DNA from: DAMCAP01 sp964370205
GTDB taxonomy: Bacteria > Bacillota > Clostridia > Oscillospirales > Ruminococcaceae
DNA length: 61,242 bases
Direction of reading: 5' to 3'
NCBI GenBank assembly: GCA_964370205.1
Contig: CAYJIK010000003.1
Location: 1 to 61,242, forward strand
Part shown: positions 41,718 to 51,500 of the stretch, piece by piece
Numbering within the stretch: the stretch's first letter is position 1
How the letters are laid out: the number at the start of each line of letters is the position of its first letter
Program-made: the position numbers and the translations under genes
Notes under the pieces: model-generated
The model's database searches: none
Seen by the model: only the letters and a program-made list of their open reading frames with translations
What the model was told of the DNA's origin: nothing

Positions 41718-42716
41718 TTATACAAGCGTTATACTCCGCTCCTTCACCACACGACTATAATGACAAAGCTCAAGCTCCACAACCTCGGTTGTGGCAGGTA
41801 TCGGAAACCGCACCACACCAAACAACCCCTGCGACGGCTCATCAGGTCTATATATAATCTCCATAACACTGTGCGAAGAGCTATGGCGCTTTATAGGCAT
41901 GTCCAGCCACTCCTTAGCATAAAACTGTAAACGTATATCCTCGTTTTCACAGCTATACTCCACCACAGCCAGTCGCATTTCAGGGGGACAAGTTTCAGCC
42001 ATCGCCAACTCAAAATGCTTCCGCTCCGCATCACTCCTGCCCTCCACCCGTGCTTCCATCTCACCCCACACGTCAGTAAGCGCCACCGAATGCACCGTAA
42101 ACTGTTCCTCTCCCCCCTCATCATCGGTAGGGAAAGTATGTTTAGAGGGAAAATTGCTCACCGTTAGTGTAAGCGGTAAATGTGTGAGCTCTTTTATTGT
42201 GCTTTTACCCATGTGTAACGTGGGGTCGCCGACAAATGTCGGAATATCTCCGTAGTTGCCATCAAAGGTCAGCGTGGTTGCATAGATATAGTCGATGTTC
42301 ACACGCCCCAGTTTGCCTGCCTCCCAGCCGTTTGACAGTAAAAGCGATATTATAGCGACCGTCTCGGAATCGCCCATGTCAAGCCGCTGGGACGAAGCGC
42401 TTTTCACCTTTAAACACATATCGCCAACTGTTACGTCAGTAGTATGCCCAACATACAAAAACGGCGTGCTCTCCTCACGACTGACCACATCTCGGTTGGT
42501 CCTCTCGGTGGGAATATTCTCATAATACAGCCGCACCTTCTCAGAAAACCCATACTCATACTGTAGCACCAGCAGACGCAGTGTCTCACCTGCCAGATAA
42601 AACGCCGCCGCATTTGTCAGCACATCGTCCACCGTAGCACTCTTACCAACTATACAAATCTTATTCACTCTATCAATCGTGCTTTTTATCCTATTTATCG
42701 TAATAATTGTGACCAT
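41718..42716 (-). CDS. Unrecognised 332-residue cytoplasmic protein
   Basis: I do not recognise the family. It has no signal peptide and no membrane helix. The N-terminal third is helical (DDVLTNAAAFYLAGETLRLLVLQYEYGFSEKVRLYYENI), the middle has beta-like stretches (PFLYVGHTTDVTVGDMCLKVKSASSQRLDMGDSETVAIISLLLSNG) and the C-terminus is strand-rich (GVVRFPIPATTEVVELELCHYSRVV). The start is uncertain because the first ATG overlaps the AAAGGA site; a downstream non-ATG start is possible. It lies between a small membrane protein gene and the XRE gene. Confidence 0.75.
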   Translation of the reverse strand: MVTIITINRIKSTIDRVNKICIVGKSATVDDVLTNAAAFYLAGETLRLLVLQYEYGFSEKVRLYYENIPTERTNRDVVSREESTPFLYVGHTTDVTVGDMCLKVKSASSQRLDMGDSETVAIISLLLSNGWEAGKLGRVNIDYIYATTLTFDGNYGDIPTFVGDPTLHMGKSTIKELTHLPLTLTVSNFPSKHTFPTDDEGGEEQFTVHSVALTDVWGEMEARVEGRSDAERKHFELAMAETCPPEMRLAVVEYSCENEDIRLQFYAKEWLDMPIKRHSSSHSVMEIIYRPDEPSQGLFGVVRFPIPATTEVVELELCHYSRVVKERSITLV

Positions 42717-42731
42717 TCCTTTCTGCGTGTC

Positions 42732-42800
42732 TGATCAGTTCCTAACGGCTATAGTTTCTAAAGTCACAAAAACCGAGGCTGTGCGGAAGAGCACAAAACT
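42732..42800. repeat. Dispersed repeat similar to the right end of the 6427-6603 element
   Basis: CAGTTCCTAACGG, then TAGTTTCT, TCACAAAA, GGCTGTGC and GCACAA in the same order and spacing as 6590-6655. It includes one terminal repeat only, so it is a solo end or relic. Confidence 0.65.
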
Positions 42801-42900
42801 GCGGGAATGTCGCATTAAAGTAAAACTATACAAAATCAAGACTGTATTTGTAGGGGCTTTATACACCATACATCAGCCTCTTCGTCCTCTCAGCCCACTT

Positions 42901-43191
42901 CTACATCAGCACCGTCACCGCAAGCAATATAGCCTGCCCAAATATCCAAAACAACGCCAGCAAAATAATAACCATACCTCCCAGCGCAGTCCCGACGGTG
43001 GCCGCCTTCTCTCCCGGCAACTGCTTTATCAGCGAAAAGCAGCCCACCGCCACCGCACCTATAGCGGCACCAAGCGCCACAGGATAATAGACAAAAAATG
43101 ACACAACCGAAATCACACCCAAAACCAAAGACAGCACAGCAAGCACCCCAAAAGGTGCGCCGTCCGCTCTCAGCCCATTCCTTCGCCCCAT
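42901..43191 (-). CDS. Small membrane protein (DUF4190-like)
   Basis: 96 residues with two or three membrane helices (GVLAVLSLVLGVISVVSFFVYYPVALGAAIGAVAVGCFSL and GGMVIILLALFWIFGQAILLAVTVL). The G-V-L-A-x-x-S-L-V-L-G-V start and the small-residue-rich second helix resemble DUF4190-type proteins. Function unknown. It heads the group 42901-41089, with a repeat in the gap to the next gene. Confidence 0.65.
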   Translation of the reverse strand: MGRRNGLRADGAPFGVLAVLSLVLGVISVVSFFVYYPVALGAAIGAVAVGCFSLIKQLPGEKAATVGTALGGMVIILLALFWIFGQAILLAVTVLM

Positions 43192-43667
43192 AAGCCCAAA
43201 CCTTTCATCAACCCTAAACCACCAACAATCAGCAGCTCAGCATAGCATTTATGCACATTTTCCTAATATTATACCAAACGGTTTGTTTACAATCAAGGTA
43301 TTGTTTGTAAATGATGTGAATAAACAACCTCCGTCGGTGAAAGCAGCTTGCATTTCTAAAGAGACAGGCACACACCTTACCCTCTCGATTGCACGCACAC
43401 AATTGGTATCAATCCAAATATCATAGGGCGCCCAAGGTACCTATTTCATCCGAATCGGCACAGCGTAGGCTTGGCTATAGCTATGAAAATAGATAAAATC
43501 GGTACTTCAAAAAGATGAATAGCCGCCTACTCGGTGTCGTAGATTTTGTGTAGTGTCGGCTAGTTTGTAGCAAGGAAGCGGTTTGCAGTCATATCCATGT
43601 ACTGCAAAAATGCTGACGTAACTAAAAGCTTGTCAATGCTCCACAAAAAGGTGGGGGAAGGTCGCAT
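43192..43667. other. Intergenic DNA without a gene
   Basis: No gene, terminator or RNA that I can support. Confidence 0.4.
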
Positions 43668-43795
43668 ACGGTAAGCTCCGTCGCCCGACTGACGAAGATA
43701 TGAGTTTGGGCGACGATAGGGTTGTGACAGATGGGACGGAGTTTTCGGTGGAGGGTGTTTCGGAGATGACAAGACATATCCCTACACCATAGGAA
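43668..43795. repeat. Dispersed degenerate repeat, family D, copy 2
   Basis: Aligns in the same orientation with 11620-11760; the best block is CGGAG.TTTCGGTGGAGGGTGTTTC. It lies immediately downstream of the oppC-type gene. Confidence 0.6.
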
Positions 43796-43803
43796 CGCAG
43801 CGT

Positions 43804-44919
43804 TTATTGTCCACCCTGCTCCAGCGAGTCCCTAAACACACCACCTAACAGGTTGAACGCTATCATCATGACCGACATAATGACTGCAGGGAAGAAGGTT
43901 TGATAGGGGTAGGTGAGCAGTACGTCTTGGCCGTCGGAGAGAAGGACACCCATGGACGGTATCGGCGCTTGTATGCCGAGTCCGATGTATGCCAGAAATG
44001 CCTCGGCGAATATCGCACCGGGGATGTCTATCATCGCCCTTGTTATAACAGGACCTATCGTGTTAGGTAGTATGTGGCGGAATATCAGCCGTGTGTCGGA
44101 CACGCCGAGTGTCTTGGCGGCTAGGACATACTCCCTCTCTTTGAACCTGTAGAACTGCCCCCTCACAAGCTTAGCACTACCCACCCACATCCGGGCGACA
44201 AGTGCGACTATTACAGGCAGTATCCCACTGCCCATGACCATTATGACAAGTATACCGATGACCGACTGTGGGAAAGCTGACACCACTTCACAGACACGCA
44301 TCATAATAAGGTCTACACCACCGCCCATATAGCCGGACACTGCACCGTAGACCACCCCGATAACCACGTTAGACAACACCGCCACAAGCGATATTATCAG
44401 CGAAATGCGGACACCCACCCAAAGCCGTGTAAACAGGTCACGCCCCAGATAGTCACTACCGAATAGGTAGACAGTATTGACGTCCGCTCCCACATATCGG
44501 TAGTAATCCACCTTGACATCGCCCATCTGCACACCGTTTACAGTGTATTCCTCCACCACTTCGATGACAGAACCGTCGGGGTAGAGCTCGCTGTCAGTCA
44601 GCAGGTCAAGTCGCCTGTTTGTGAGCACTCTACTGCCGTCAAAAACCCCGAACTGCGCCAAAAACGGTATCTTGGGCGGCATGTTTTGGTACTGCACCGA
44701 CTGCTCTGTATAGCTGTAGCTGCTAAACATCGGGGCAAATACTGCCATGCAGATTATCACAAGTAGCACAGCGGTGGACACCGCCCCTGTCGGGGTACTC
44801 AGCACACGCCATATCCACGCACGGCGAGGGGTTTTGTGCCCCTCCGCTTGTGAGGGGAGGTTACCTAACGGCTGAAAATCATCCTGCTTGAATGAATATT
44901 CCTCGTTAATCACGTCCAC
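43804..44919 (-). CDS. Oligopeptide/dipeptide ABC transporter permease, OppC type
   Basis: 371 residues. An N-terminal cytoplasmic tail and one helix (GAVSTAVLLVIICMAVFAPMF) are followed by an extracellular insert of about 90 residues and five more helices. The permease EAA-type loop reads REYVLAAKTLGVSDTRLIFRHILPNTIGPVITRA, which contacts the ATPase. The last helices end AFNLLGGVFRDSLE, as in DppC/OppC. The start is GTG 44919, overlapping the upstream permease by 14 nt. No ATPase or binding-protein gene follows; a repeat follows instead. Confidence 0.93.
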   Translation of the reverse strand: MDVINEEYSFKQDDFQPLGNLPSQAEGHKTPRRAWIWRVLSTPTGAVSTAVLLVIICMAVFAPMFSSYSYTEQSVQYQNMPPKIPFLAQFGVFDGSRVLTNRRLDLLTDSELYPDGSVIEVVEEYTVNGVQMGDVKVDYYRYVGADVNTVYLFGSDYLGRDLFTRLWVGVRISLIISLVAVLSNVVIGVVYGAVSGYMGGGVDLIMMRVCEVVSAFPQSVIGILVIMVMGSGILPVIVALVARMWVGSAKLVRGQFYRFKEREYVLAAKTLGVSDTRLIFRHILPNTIGPVITRAMIDIPGAIFAEAFLAYIGLGIQAPIPSMGVLLSDGQDVLLTYPYQTFFPAVIMSVMMIAFNLLGGVFRDSLEQGGQ

Positions 44920-45856
44920 CCCCTAACCGCACTCGTGGGTCTACTAAGGCGTAGGATATGTCCACAAGTAGTGTTGCTATTATCGAGATTAGCGCATAGA
45001 ACATCAGGGCGGCAACGGTAAGTTGGTGGTCGTTCAGGCTTATCGACTTTATGAGTATACCACCTACACCGGGGATGGAGAATATTCTCTCTATAACCAT
45101 AGACCCGCCTAAGATCTGTGCAAACATCGGTATAAGTATTGTAAGCATCGGTATTAACGCATTCTTCAGGGAATGGGTTAGCGTGGCGACAGTAACTGAC
45201 AGCCCTTTAAGTCGTGCCTGTAATACGTACTCGCTTCCGCTAAGCTCGGCAAGTTCCCCTCGCAGATACCGTGTCACGGTAGCTATAGGGCCAAGTGCTA
45301 GCGCTGTCATCGGCAGTAGCATGGACAGAAACTTGTCCGCACCGACAGCTGACGGCTCGTACAGTATCGGAAGCCAACCGAGGTTGTATGCGAACGTGTA
45401 CTGTAGCAGTGCCGCCATGACAAAGCTCGGCACTGATATGAACAGTATCGAAGTTATCGGGATTACTGTCCCCACCGCTTTCGTTCTATTTGTTGCTGAT
45501 ACCACCCCGGCACACAGCCCTATAGGGATAGCCACAGCCATCGCCAGAAAGTTTAGGGTGAGCGAAACAGGTATACGTGATGCAAGGACGGTGAACGCAG
45601 GCACACCCGGCTCCACTTTCAGCGACGTACCCCAGTAGCCGTCAAACACTATACCGCCCAAAAACGTGAAGTACTGCTCCCACAGCGGTCTGTCCAGTCC
45701 GGCACGCTCATTTAGAATATCCACAATCTCCTGTGACAAATCGGGATCGTCGTAGACATTCCCCGGCATAAACCGCACAACAAAAAAAGCAAGCGTGAGT
45801 ATCACAAGAAGCGTGAACACCGCCCACAAAAGCCGTTTGAAAATATATAAAACCAT
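44906..45856 (-). CDS. Oligopeptide/dipeptide ABC transporter permease, OppB type
   Basis: 316 residues with six membrane helices, starting MVLYIFKRLLWAVFTLLVILTLAFFVVRFMPGN as in OppB/DppB. The coupling loop is GSEYVLQARLKGLSVTVATLTHSLKNALIPMLTIL, then GGSMVIERIFSIPGVGGILIKSI. ATG 45856 follows AAAAGGTGG. It would pair with the downstream OppC-type protein. The solute-binding protein and two ATPases needed for a working importer are not next to it. Confidence 0.94.
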   Translation of the reverse strand: MVLYIFKRLLWAVFTLLVILTLAFFVVRFMPGNVYDDPDLSQEIVDILNERAGLDRPLWEQYFTFLGGIVFDGYWGTSLKVEPGVPAFTVLASRIPVSLTLNFLAMAVAIPIGLCAGVVSATNRTKAVGTVIPITSILFISVPSFVMAALLQYTFAYNLGWLPILYEPSAVGADKFLSMLLPMTALALGPIATVTRYLRGELAELSGSEYVLQARLKGLSVTVATLTHSLKNALIPMLTILIPMFAQILGGSMVIERIFSIPGVGGILIKSISLNDHQLTVAALMFYALISIIATLLVDISYALVDPRVRLGGGRD

Positions 45857-46254
45857 AGTAAAACCACCTTTTGGGTATTAGGAGGAATTTGAAATTTGAA
45901 ATTTGGAATTGGGGTTACGAGTTGAAGCCACAACCGACATTTTCGCAGGTAGAAAGTGTGAATAAGCCAGCCCTGCGCCCCTGTGTTATTCCACGCATCG
46001 ACTGTAGGGGCGACCTGCGGTCGTCCGTCATCATTGTTCACGCCCACTTACCGTCCGCATCGATCTGAGTTTAAACACCCCCCACAGGAAGCGTGCGTAG
46101 TGGGGAAGTTTCGCGGACGCAACAGGAATGTGCATTCCTGCACGGCTCGCAGTCTGTCGATTACGTCCATCCCTCAATTCCCCACAAACCGCAGACCCCG
46201 ACCCTACGCCTCTGCGTTTATCCATATAGGTGCTGTACGGCTTAAAAAACCGCC
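45857..46254. other. Repeat-rich intergenic region upstream of oppB
   Basis: No gene. It contains a half copy of the GTAGGGGCG palindrome (about 45999-46025) and family C copy 2 (46110-46207). Confidence 0.5.
46110..46207. repeat. Dispersed structured repeat, family C, copy 2
   Basis: Reverse-complement match to 5541-5640. It includes the perfect palindrome CAGGAATGTGCATTCCTG at about 46123-46140. Confidence 0.75.
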
Positions 46255-46935
46255 CTACACCACCCCTAAAACCTCCACCAAACTGTCAAAACAGTAGTCG
46301 GCTTTCTCGTCTTTACCTCTATGCACCAACACAGTAGTCATACCGACACCGTTACCGCCCTCAATATCCGCTACAGGGTTGTCCCCCACCATAAAATATC
46401 CACTTTCGCTTGGATAGCGTTCCATTGCTCGTAAAAACAGCTCACGGCGAGGCTTGTCAAGCCCCTCGAGGCCTGACGTTATCACGCCGTCAACATACTG
46501 CGACAGTCCCAAAGCGTCCACAATGTCCGAAAGCTCGGGGTAGTTGTTGGACAGTATAACGTTTGTGTACCCTTTATCACGTGCTGTTTTGAGGGTACTT
46601 ATCGTATCGTCGTAGAGGGTGTAGCTGTCAGCATTCAGTATATAGGCTCGTACCTTTTGGGCGGCAGCCTTTGACATGTCAGGCGATACCCCCAGTTCCA
46701 GATAACTGCTCTCAAAGTGGGCGTTCATAAACTCCCACCACCGCTCACCGACAAGCGACGAATGATCCTCCTCCGCCGTATCCCACGGAAAGCCTCTATT
46801 CATGCACCGTCTGACATCGCCAAAGTCCACTTTATTATCCGCCCAAACATCACAGAGCGCACTGTAGACACTCCTGCTCCAAATCCACTTTGAGTGCGCA
46901 AGTGTCCCGTCAAAGTCCCAAAAAATCATGCCCAT
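46255..46935 (-). CDS. HAD-family phosphohydrolase
   Basis: 226 residues. Motif I is WDFDGTLAHS with the nucleophile and acid/base Asp pair, a helical cap follows (about residues 20-85), motif II is VILSNNYPEL, the motif III Lys is in GLDKPRREL, and motif IV is MVGDNPVADIEGG. This fits the phosphoglycolate phosphatase-like subgroup, but the substrate is unknown. Its ATG overlaps the stop of the upstream PNPOx-like gene by one base (TAATG), so the two are translationally coupled. Confidence 0.9.
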   Translation of the reverse strand: MGMIFWDFDGTLAHSKWIWSRSVYSALCDVWADNKVDFGDVRRCMNRGFPWDTAEEDHSSLVGERWWEFMNAHFESSYLELGVSPDMSKAAAQKVRAYILNADSYTLYDDTISTLKTARDKGYTNVILSNNYPELSDIVDALGLSQYVDGVITSGLEGLDKPRRELFLRAMERYPSESGYFMVGDNPVADIEGGNGVGMTTVLVHRGKDEKADYCFDSLVEVLGVV

Positions 46936-47363
46936 TATGATACCACCGCTTCAGAAAACTCCACATCGTAAGGTTTGCCGTCTGCCCTAAAGTGGCAAGT
47001 GCTCGGTTTTATGCGCAGAAGTATCATGTCCTCGCCCCAACTACCGTAGATGCTGTCAAACCAAGCGGTGAAGATTACCTTTAGACGCTCGGTTAGTGGC
47101 GTGTTCTGCTCGCTGTAGATGTAGCCCATATTCTCGACACGACCATTGCAAAAGAACATATCGTCGCCACACAGCGCAATGTCCGCGGACACAGCTATAT
47201 GTTTCATCTTCTCGGACAGCCTGTTCGTCATCATATAAAAACAGCCGCCCTCATAATAACAGTCCACAATCCTCACCGACGGCACACCGTTGTTCACCGT
47301 CACAAAAGAGTACTGTCTATCTCTGCCAAAGTGTTCAGCCATAACTGAAAGTGATGTGTTCAT
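46935..47363 (-). CDS. Pyridoxamine 5'-phosphate oxidase-like flavin-binding protein
   Basis: 142 residues; a split-barrel FMN-binding protein (MAEHFGRDRQYSFVTVNNGVPSVRIVDCYYEGGCFYMMTNRLSEKMKHIAVSADIALCGDDMFFCNGRVENMG). The N-terminal half matches the PNPOx-like fold, used by many small flavoproteins; true PdxH activity is unlikely at this length. ATG 47363 has GAGGAGG upstream. It is cotranscribed with the HAD gene. Confidence 0.85.
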   Translation of the reverse strand: MNTSLSVMAEHFGRDRQYSFVTVNNGVPSVRIVDCYYEGGCFYMMTNRLSEKMKHIAVSADIALCGDDMFFCNGRVENMGYIYSEQNTPLTERLKVIFTAWFDSIYGSWGEDMILLRIKPSTCHFRADGKPYDVEFSEAVVS

Positions 47364-47556
47364 AGTATAGCCCTCCTCGTGTTTTTAATGCTACTTAGGT
47401 CACGTCTATTATAGCACAACACCACAACCTTTACAATTTAAACACACCAAAATTCAGAAACAACCCAAACCCCACCTTCCGCTTTCACGTTGTTTCGCCC
47501 ACGCAAAACCTGTCGAGAGAAAAAAAGATGGAAAACAAAAAAACTCTTGACATTTC

Positions 47557-47585
47557 GTTTTGCTTGTGGTACTATCTTTCTTACA
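47557..47585 (+). promoter_or_regulatory. Strong sigma-A promoter of tRNA-fMet
   Basis: Perfect TTGACA (47557-47562), 17-nt spacer, TACTAT (47580-47585), 28 nt before the tRNA. Confidence 0.85.
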
Positions 47586-47613
47586 GTGTTGTTCGCATAG
47601 TGAACATAAATAT

Positions 47614-47690
<77 letters not shown>

Positions 47691-47695
47691 TTGAA

Positions 47696-47730
47696 AAGTT
47701 CAACCGTTTTATCGGTTGAGCTTTTGTTTT
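47696..47730 (+). terminator. Terminator after tRNA-fMet
   Basis: 11-bp stem AAGTTCAACCG/CGGTTGAGCTT with loop TTTTAT, then a T-rich tail. Confidence 0.85.
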
Positions 47731-47829
47731 GCATACATTCTTAAACCTACTCACTGGAAATATCAAGCAACTAAACTATTTCGATTAGAGTTAACCATTC
47801 ATCACTATGTAATATAAAAGGAAACAAAA

Positions 47830-48489
47830 ATGAAATTGACTTTTGGCGTTAAAAATGTTATTAAATTCATCATAGCTTTGTTACCGGTCTTTTATACGCT
47901 TTATATGATACACATAATCATAGACGAGCGCTCAGAAACCACTTCTTTATATAGCTTTTTTGTTGGTTTGGTTTTTCTCCTGATAATTCTGATTTTCTCG
48001 GTAAAAAATGCTGTGAATCAAATTGTGCCAAAATATTTGAAAGTAATGAGGGCTGTAAATAAGTACATTACTTTTTCCGAGTTAGGGGCGCTGGTGAAAG
48101 AGGAGGTGTTTGCCCCTCTAGAATTGCCTGCTAGTATAAAATCAATGCTGTCCAAAAGCGCCATAAAAGAATTCGAAAAAGGGCTTTTGATTTCGCAAAA
48201 CTGGGTTTACGCCTACAAAGTAATGATCCCTAAAAAAATGATTGTGTCCATAGGTGTTCGCTGTTCTCATTACCGTAACATATTTTGTTGTAATCTGGTA
48301 AGTAAATCAAATTATGACTTTGCCAGCATACGTCTTGACAGTAATAAACATGCAAGACTTTTAACAGACTACTTCGGTCGATGTTTTGGTGTCGATGATA
48401 GAATAAACGCTACCAAGAGTGGTGAGCTTATTGAAAAATTCAAAAAAGAGGTTCGGACGAAAGAAGAGTTTTTAAAGTACATTATCTGA
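47830..48489 (+). CDS. Unrecognised membrane protein
   Basis: 219 residues. Two N-terminal membrane helices (about residues 11-32 and 40-60: VIKFIIALLPVFYTLYMIHIII and LYSFFVGLVFLLIILIFSV) are followed by a basic cytoplasmic domain of about 155 residues with no motif I know. ATG 47830 has AAAAGGAAAC upstream. The gene is clearly more AT-rich than its neighbours, which hints at recent acquisition. Terminators on both sides make it a single unit next to the tRNA. Confidence 0.75.
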   Translation: MKLTFGVKNVIKFIIALLPVFYTLYMIHIIIDERSETTSLYSFFVGLVFLLIILIFSVKNAVNQIVPKYLKVMRAVNKYITFSELGALVKEEVFAPLELPASIKSMLSKSAIKEFEKGLLISQNWVYAYKVMIPKKMIVSIGVRCSHYRNIFCCNLVSKSNYDFASIRLDSNKHARLLTDYFGRCFGVDDRINATKSGELIEKFKKEVRTKEEFLKYII

Positions 48490-48541
48490 GAAAATCTATG
48501 TTGCGTCCTGTCTTTATTGCCTTTTAAATAGAAACTAACAA

Positions 48542-48573
48542 AAAGGAGCTGACGCTTTAGCGTCAGCTCCTTT
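48542..48573. terminator. Bidirectional terminator
   Basis: Perfect 15-bp stem AAAGGAGCTGACGCT/AGCGTCAGCTCCTTT with a two-base loop. It serves the converging genes 47830 (+) and 48585 (-). Confidence 0.85.
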
Positions 48574-48584
48574 CTAATCACATT

Positions 48585-51500
48585 CTAACCAAGATATTTC
48601 TGTCCAAACTCGGATATGGGCATGGGTTTGGCGTAGTAGTAGCCCTGCCCGATTTTGCAGCCCATTTCGCACAAAATGTCATGCTGTTCCTTGCATTCAA
48701 CACCTTCCGCCACTGAAGTAACTGCGTCAAGCCCTTCGCAGAGCGTTATGGCGACCTGCGTAAGCGTCCTAGACTTTTTATCCTTGTGGATGCCGTCGAT
48801 GATGGTCATGTCGATTTTAATCTCGTCAAAGTCAGACACAACAAGCGAGTTCAAATTCGAATAACCACTACCGAAATCGTCAAGCGATACCAAAAATCCG
48901 GCGTCTGAAAATTTGCCGATTATTTCCGCTAACATGCTGTCGTTAATACCGTTGATAGTTTCTGTTATCTCAATGACAATCTTTGAGCGTTCCACGCCGT
49001 ATTTGTCGCAGATCTTCGCAAATCTTTCTACAATGTCATGCTCTGAAACGGTCATGCGTGAGCAGTTCACAGATATGACAGGAAGGGTATTTGCGCCGCT
49101 GTCCTTCCATGACTTGAGCGTCTTGCAGACTGTTTCCAGCACAAACTCGTCAATCTTTGAGATTATGCCCTCTTTCTCGTAAAACGGTAGGAAGTAGGTG
49201 GGTGGCTGAAGTCTGTCGCCTGCGCCCAGTCTTCTCACCAGCGCCTCCGCACTTTCAATTTTGCCGCTTGTAAGGTTTATCTGAGGTTGCAAATACACTA
49301 TGTACTTACCGCCTGAAATCTCAAGCTCCAAATTTTCAAGCAGTATTCGAGCGTAGTTCTTGCCATCGTCTAAGTCGTTAAGCGACTTTTCTGCTCGGTT
49401 CAGGTTCTTGTTCCATGTGTAGCCGATCGACGTCTCGAAATCCGTCTCCCCTTTCAGCCGTTCTTTTAACATGGCAACAGAGGCTTCAAAACTCTCCTCA
49501 GAAACGTTTACCGCCAACACCACAAACTCGTCTCCGCCCACACGGTAAACCTTGTCCTCAAATATAGAATACAAAATCTCCGACAGCCTAACCAGTATGC
49601 CGTCACCGACCGTGACCCCTCTTGAGTCGTTTATCGCACTAAGCGCTAAAACGTCGATGTAAAGCACGCCCAAACTCTCTATGCTCTGGTCGATAGACTT
49701 AAGCGCGAGGGTGTAGCTGTGCCTATTCTTAATGCCTGTAAGCATGTCGTAGTAGCTCAGCTTATTGAGGTTTGCCACAAGCTCGGTCTCATCTAGGAAA
49801 GTGGCGGTAAACTTCGCAACAGTCCTGATAATAGCGGTTTTATCTTTGTTCTTTTGCGAGTTATCAACCCCTACAAAGCCGGTTACCTCTTTGCCCTCAA
49901 TTTTTATTGAGCTTACGATAATGTCATGAAGGTTCTGTAGCTGCATAAGCTCATATTCGAGCGAGCCTATTTCTAAGTCGTTTATGTTCATGCTGAAAGC
50001 GTTCAGTGTTTCGCACTTGTTCAGCAAAAAGCTGAGCTCTTCTATCGGAAGGTTCTGAAGCCTATCTTTATAGGCGATTTCCCCCTCTTTGCAATATTCG
50101 TAGGTGTTACTGATAAACTTTCCACACTCGGACTTTTCAAATATGTAGCTTCTCTCAGCTTGGTAATAGTTCGCAACCGCCTCAAGCAGCGAATGAATAG
50201 AGTCGTTTGGCTCTCTACCCGAGTGTAGCATTTCAACACACTCCATCAAGAAATGCTCGTCGGCAAGTCGGTCGGACATGCTTTTCTCAAGCTCTACCAG
50301 TTTTGAAATATCAGTTGCAATCTCAAGCCTTGCCATAGTGCCGTTAAAGTTTATCAACCTGTCTTTTAACATGAATGTTGCGTCAACGGTCGGGTTGTAG
50401 TAAGTCCACTCGTAATACTCATCTTCAGTGAGTAGGTGGTTGGTGCAAAACGGACAGGGGGTGTCATTACCTTGGAGGATTTTGTAACATTTCTTCCCCA
50501 AAAAGTCCTCGGTTGAAGTTGCGTTAATGGTGCGCTGTCCAAGCTCGTTTAGGTACAACAGGTCGTAAGTTTTAAGGTCGCTTACATATACAATGCTGTC
50601 CGACTTTGCTAAAATGTCCGCCGAGTTTCTGTTGGTTATAGCAAGAGCGGCAAGTTCATCTCGCAAGCGAGACCCCTGTAAAATGATGGACAACAGCTTG
50701 CCGATGTACTGTAGACTGTTAATTTCTCTCTCTGTCCACACCCTTGTCTTCGTGCAGTCGTCAAGGCCTATAAAGAACGTGAGTTCGCCGTCTCGCTTTA
50801 TCTGAGCGTGAACGAAGGACAGTATCCCCTGGTCGTCCATGATTTCAAACGCTCTGTCCTGCTCAAGTGTTTCCCGCAGGTTGTTTGAATATATGATGTC
50901 GTTATGCGCCTTGCCAATAAAGTCGGCGAATAGTTCATAGGGGATACCTTGTAGGTTATCTATCTCGCTTCTTATGCCCTCTTTGCAATATTCAAAGGTG
51001 TTACTTAGTGTGGTGCAGTGATCCAGCGTTTCGAAGATGTAGCTACGGTCAGCGCCGTACTTTTGACATAAGTAGCTGAGGGCTAAGTTTATAGAGTCAT
51101 TGTCGCCGTTTCTATCATAGAGGATATTGAACACGGCGGAGATAAGGTCGTAATCAAAGAAGGAACTCGCTATACGGTTGGCGTTTTCGATTTTTGTTGT
51201 GCTTCTTGTAGTACCCATATCAAAGTCGGGGGAATATAAGACGTAACGATTTTTGCCTTGTATTTTTGCGTGACTTAGCGCTTTATCAGCGTTTTGATAT
51301 AAGTCGTTGTATGTCATACCGTCCCCGGGGTACAGTGCAATACCGACACTTCCCGATATGGAGTAGTCCTTATACTCACCGGAGTAGGTCTTTCTGTAAA
51401 CATCCAGTATCATCTCGGCTTTTTGCTTGATAATGTTCATGTCAGACAGGTTAGAAACAAAGACGATAAACTCATCTCCGCCTATTCTTGCTACTATGTC

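Noticed and set aside
43560..43772. 70-residue minus frame
   Set aside because: Lies within dispersed repeat family D and is not conserved in the other copy's frame.
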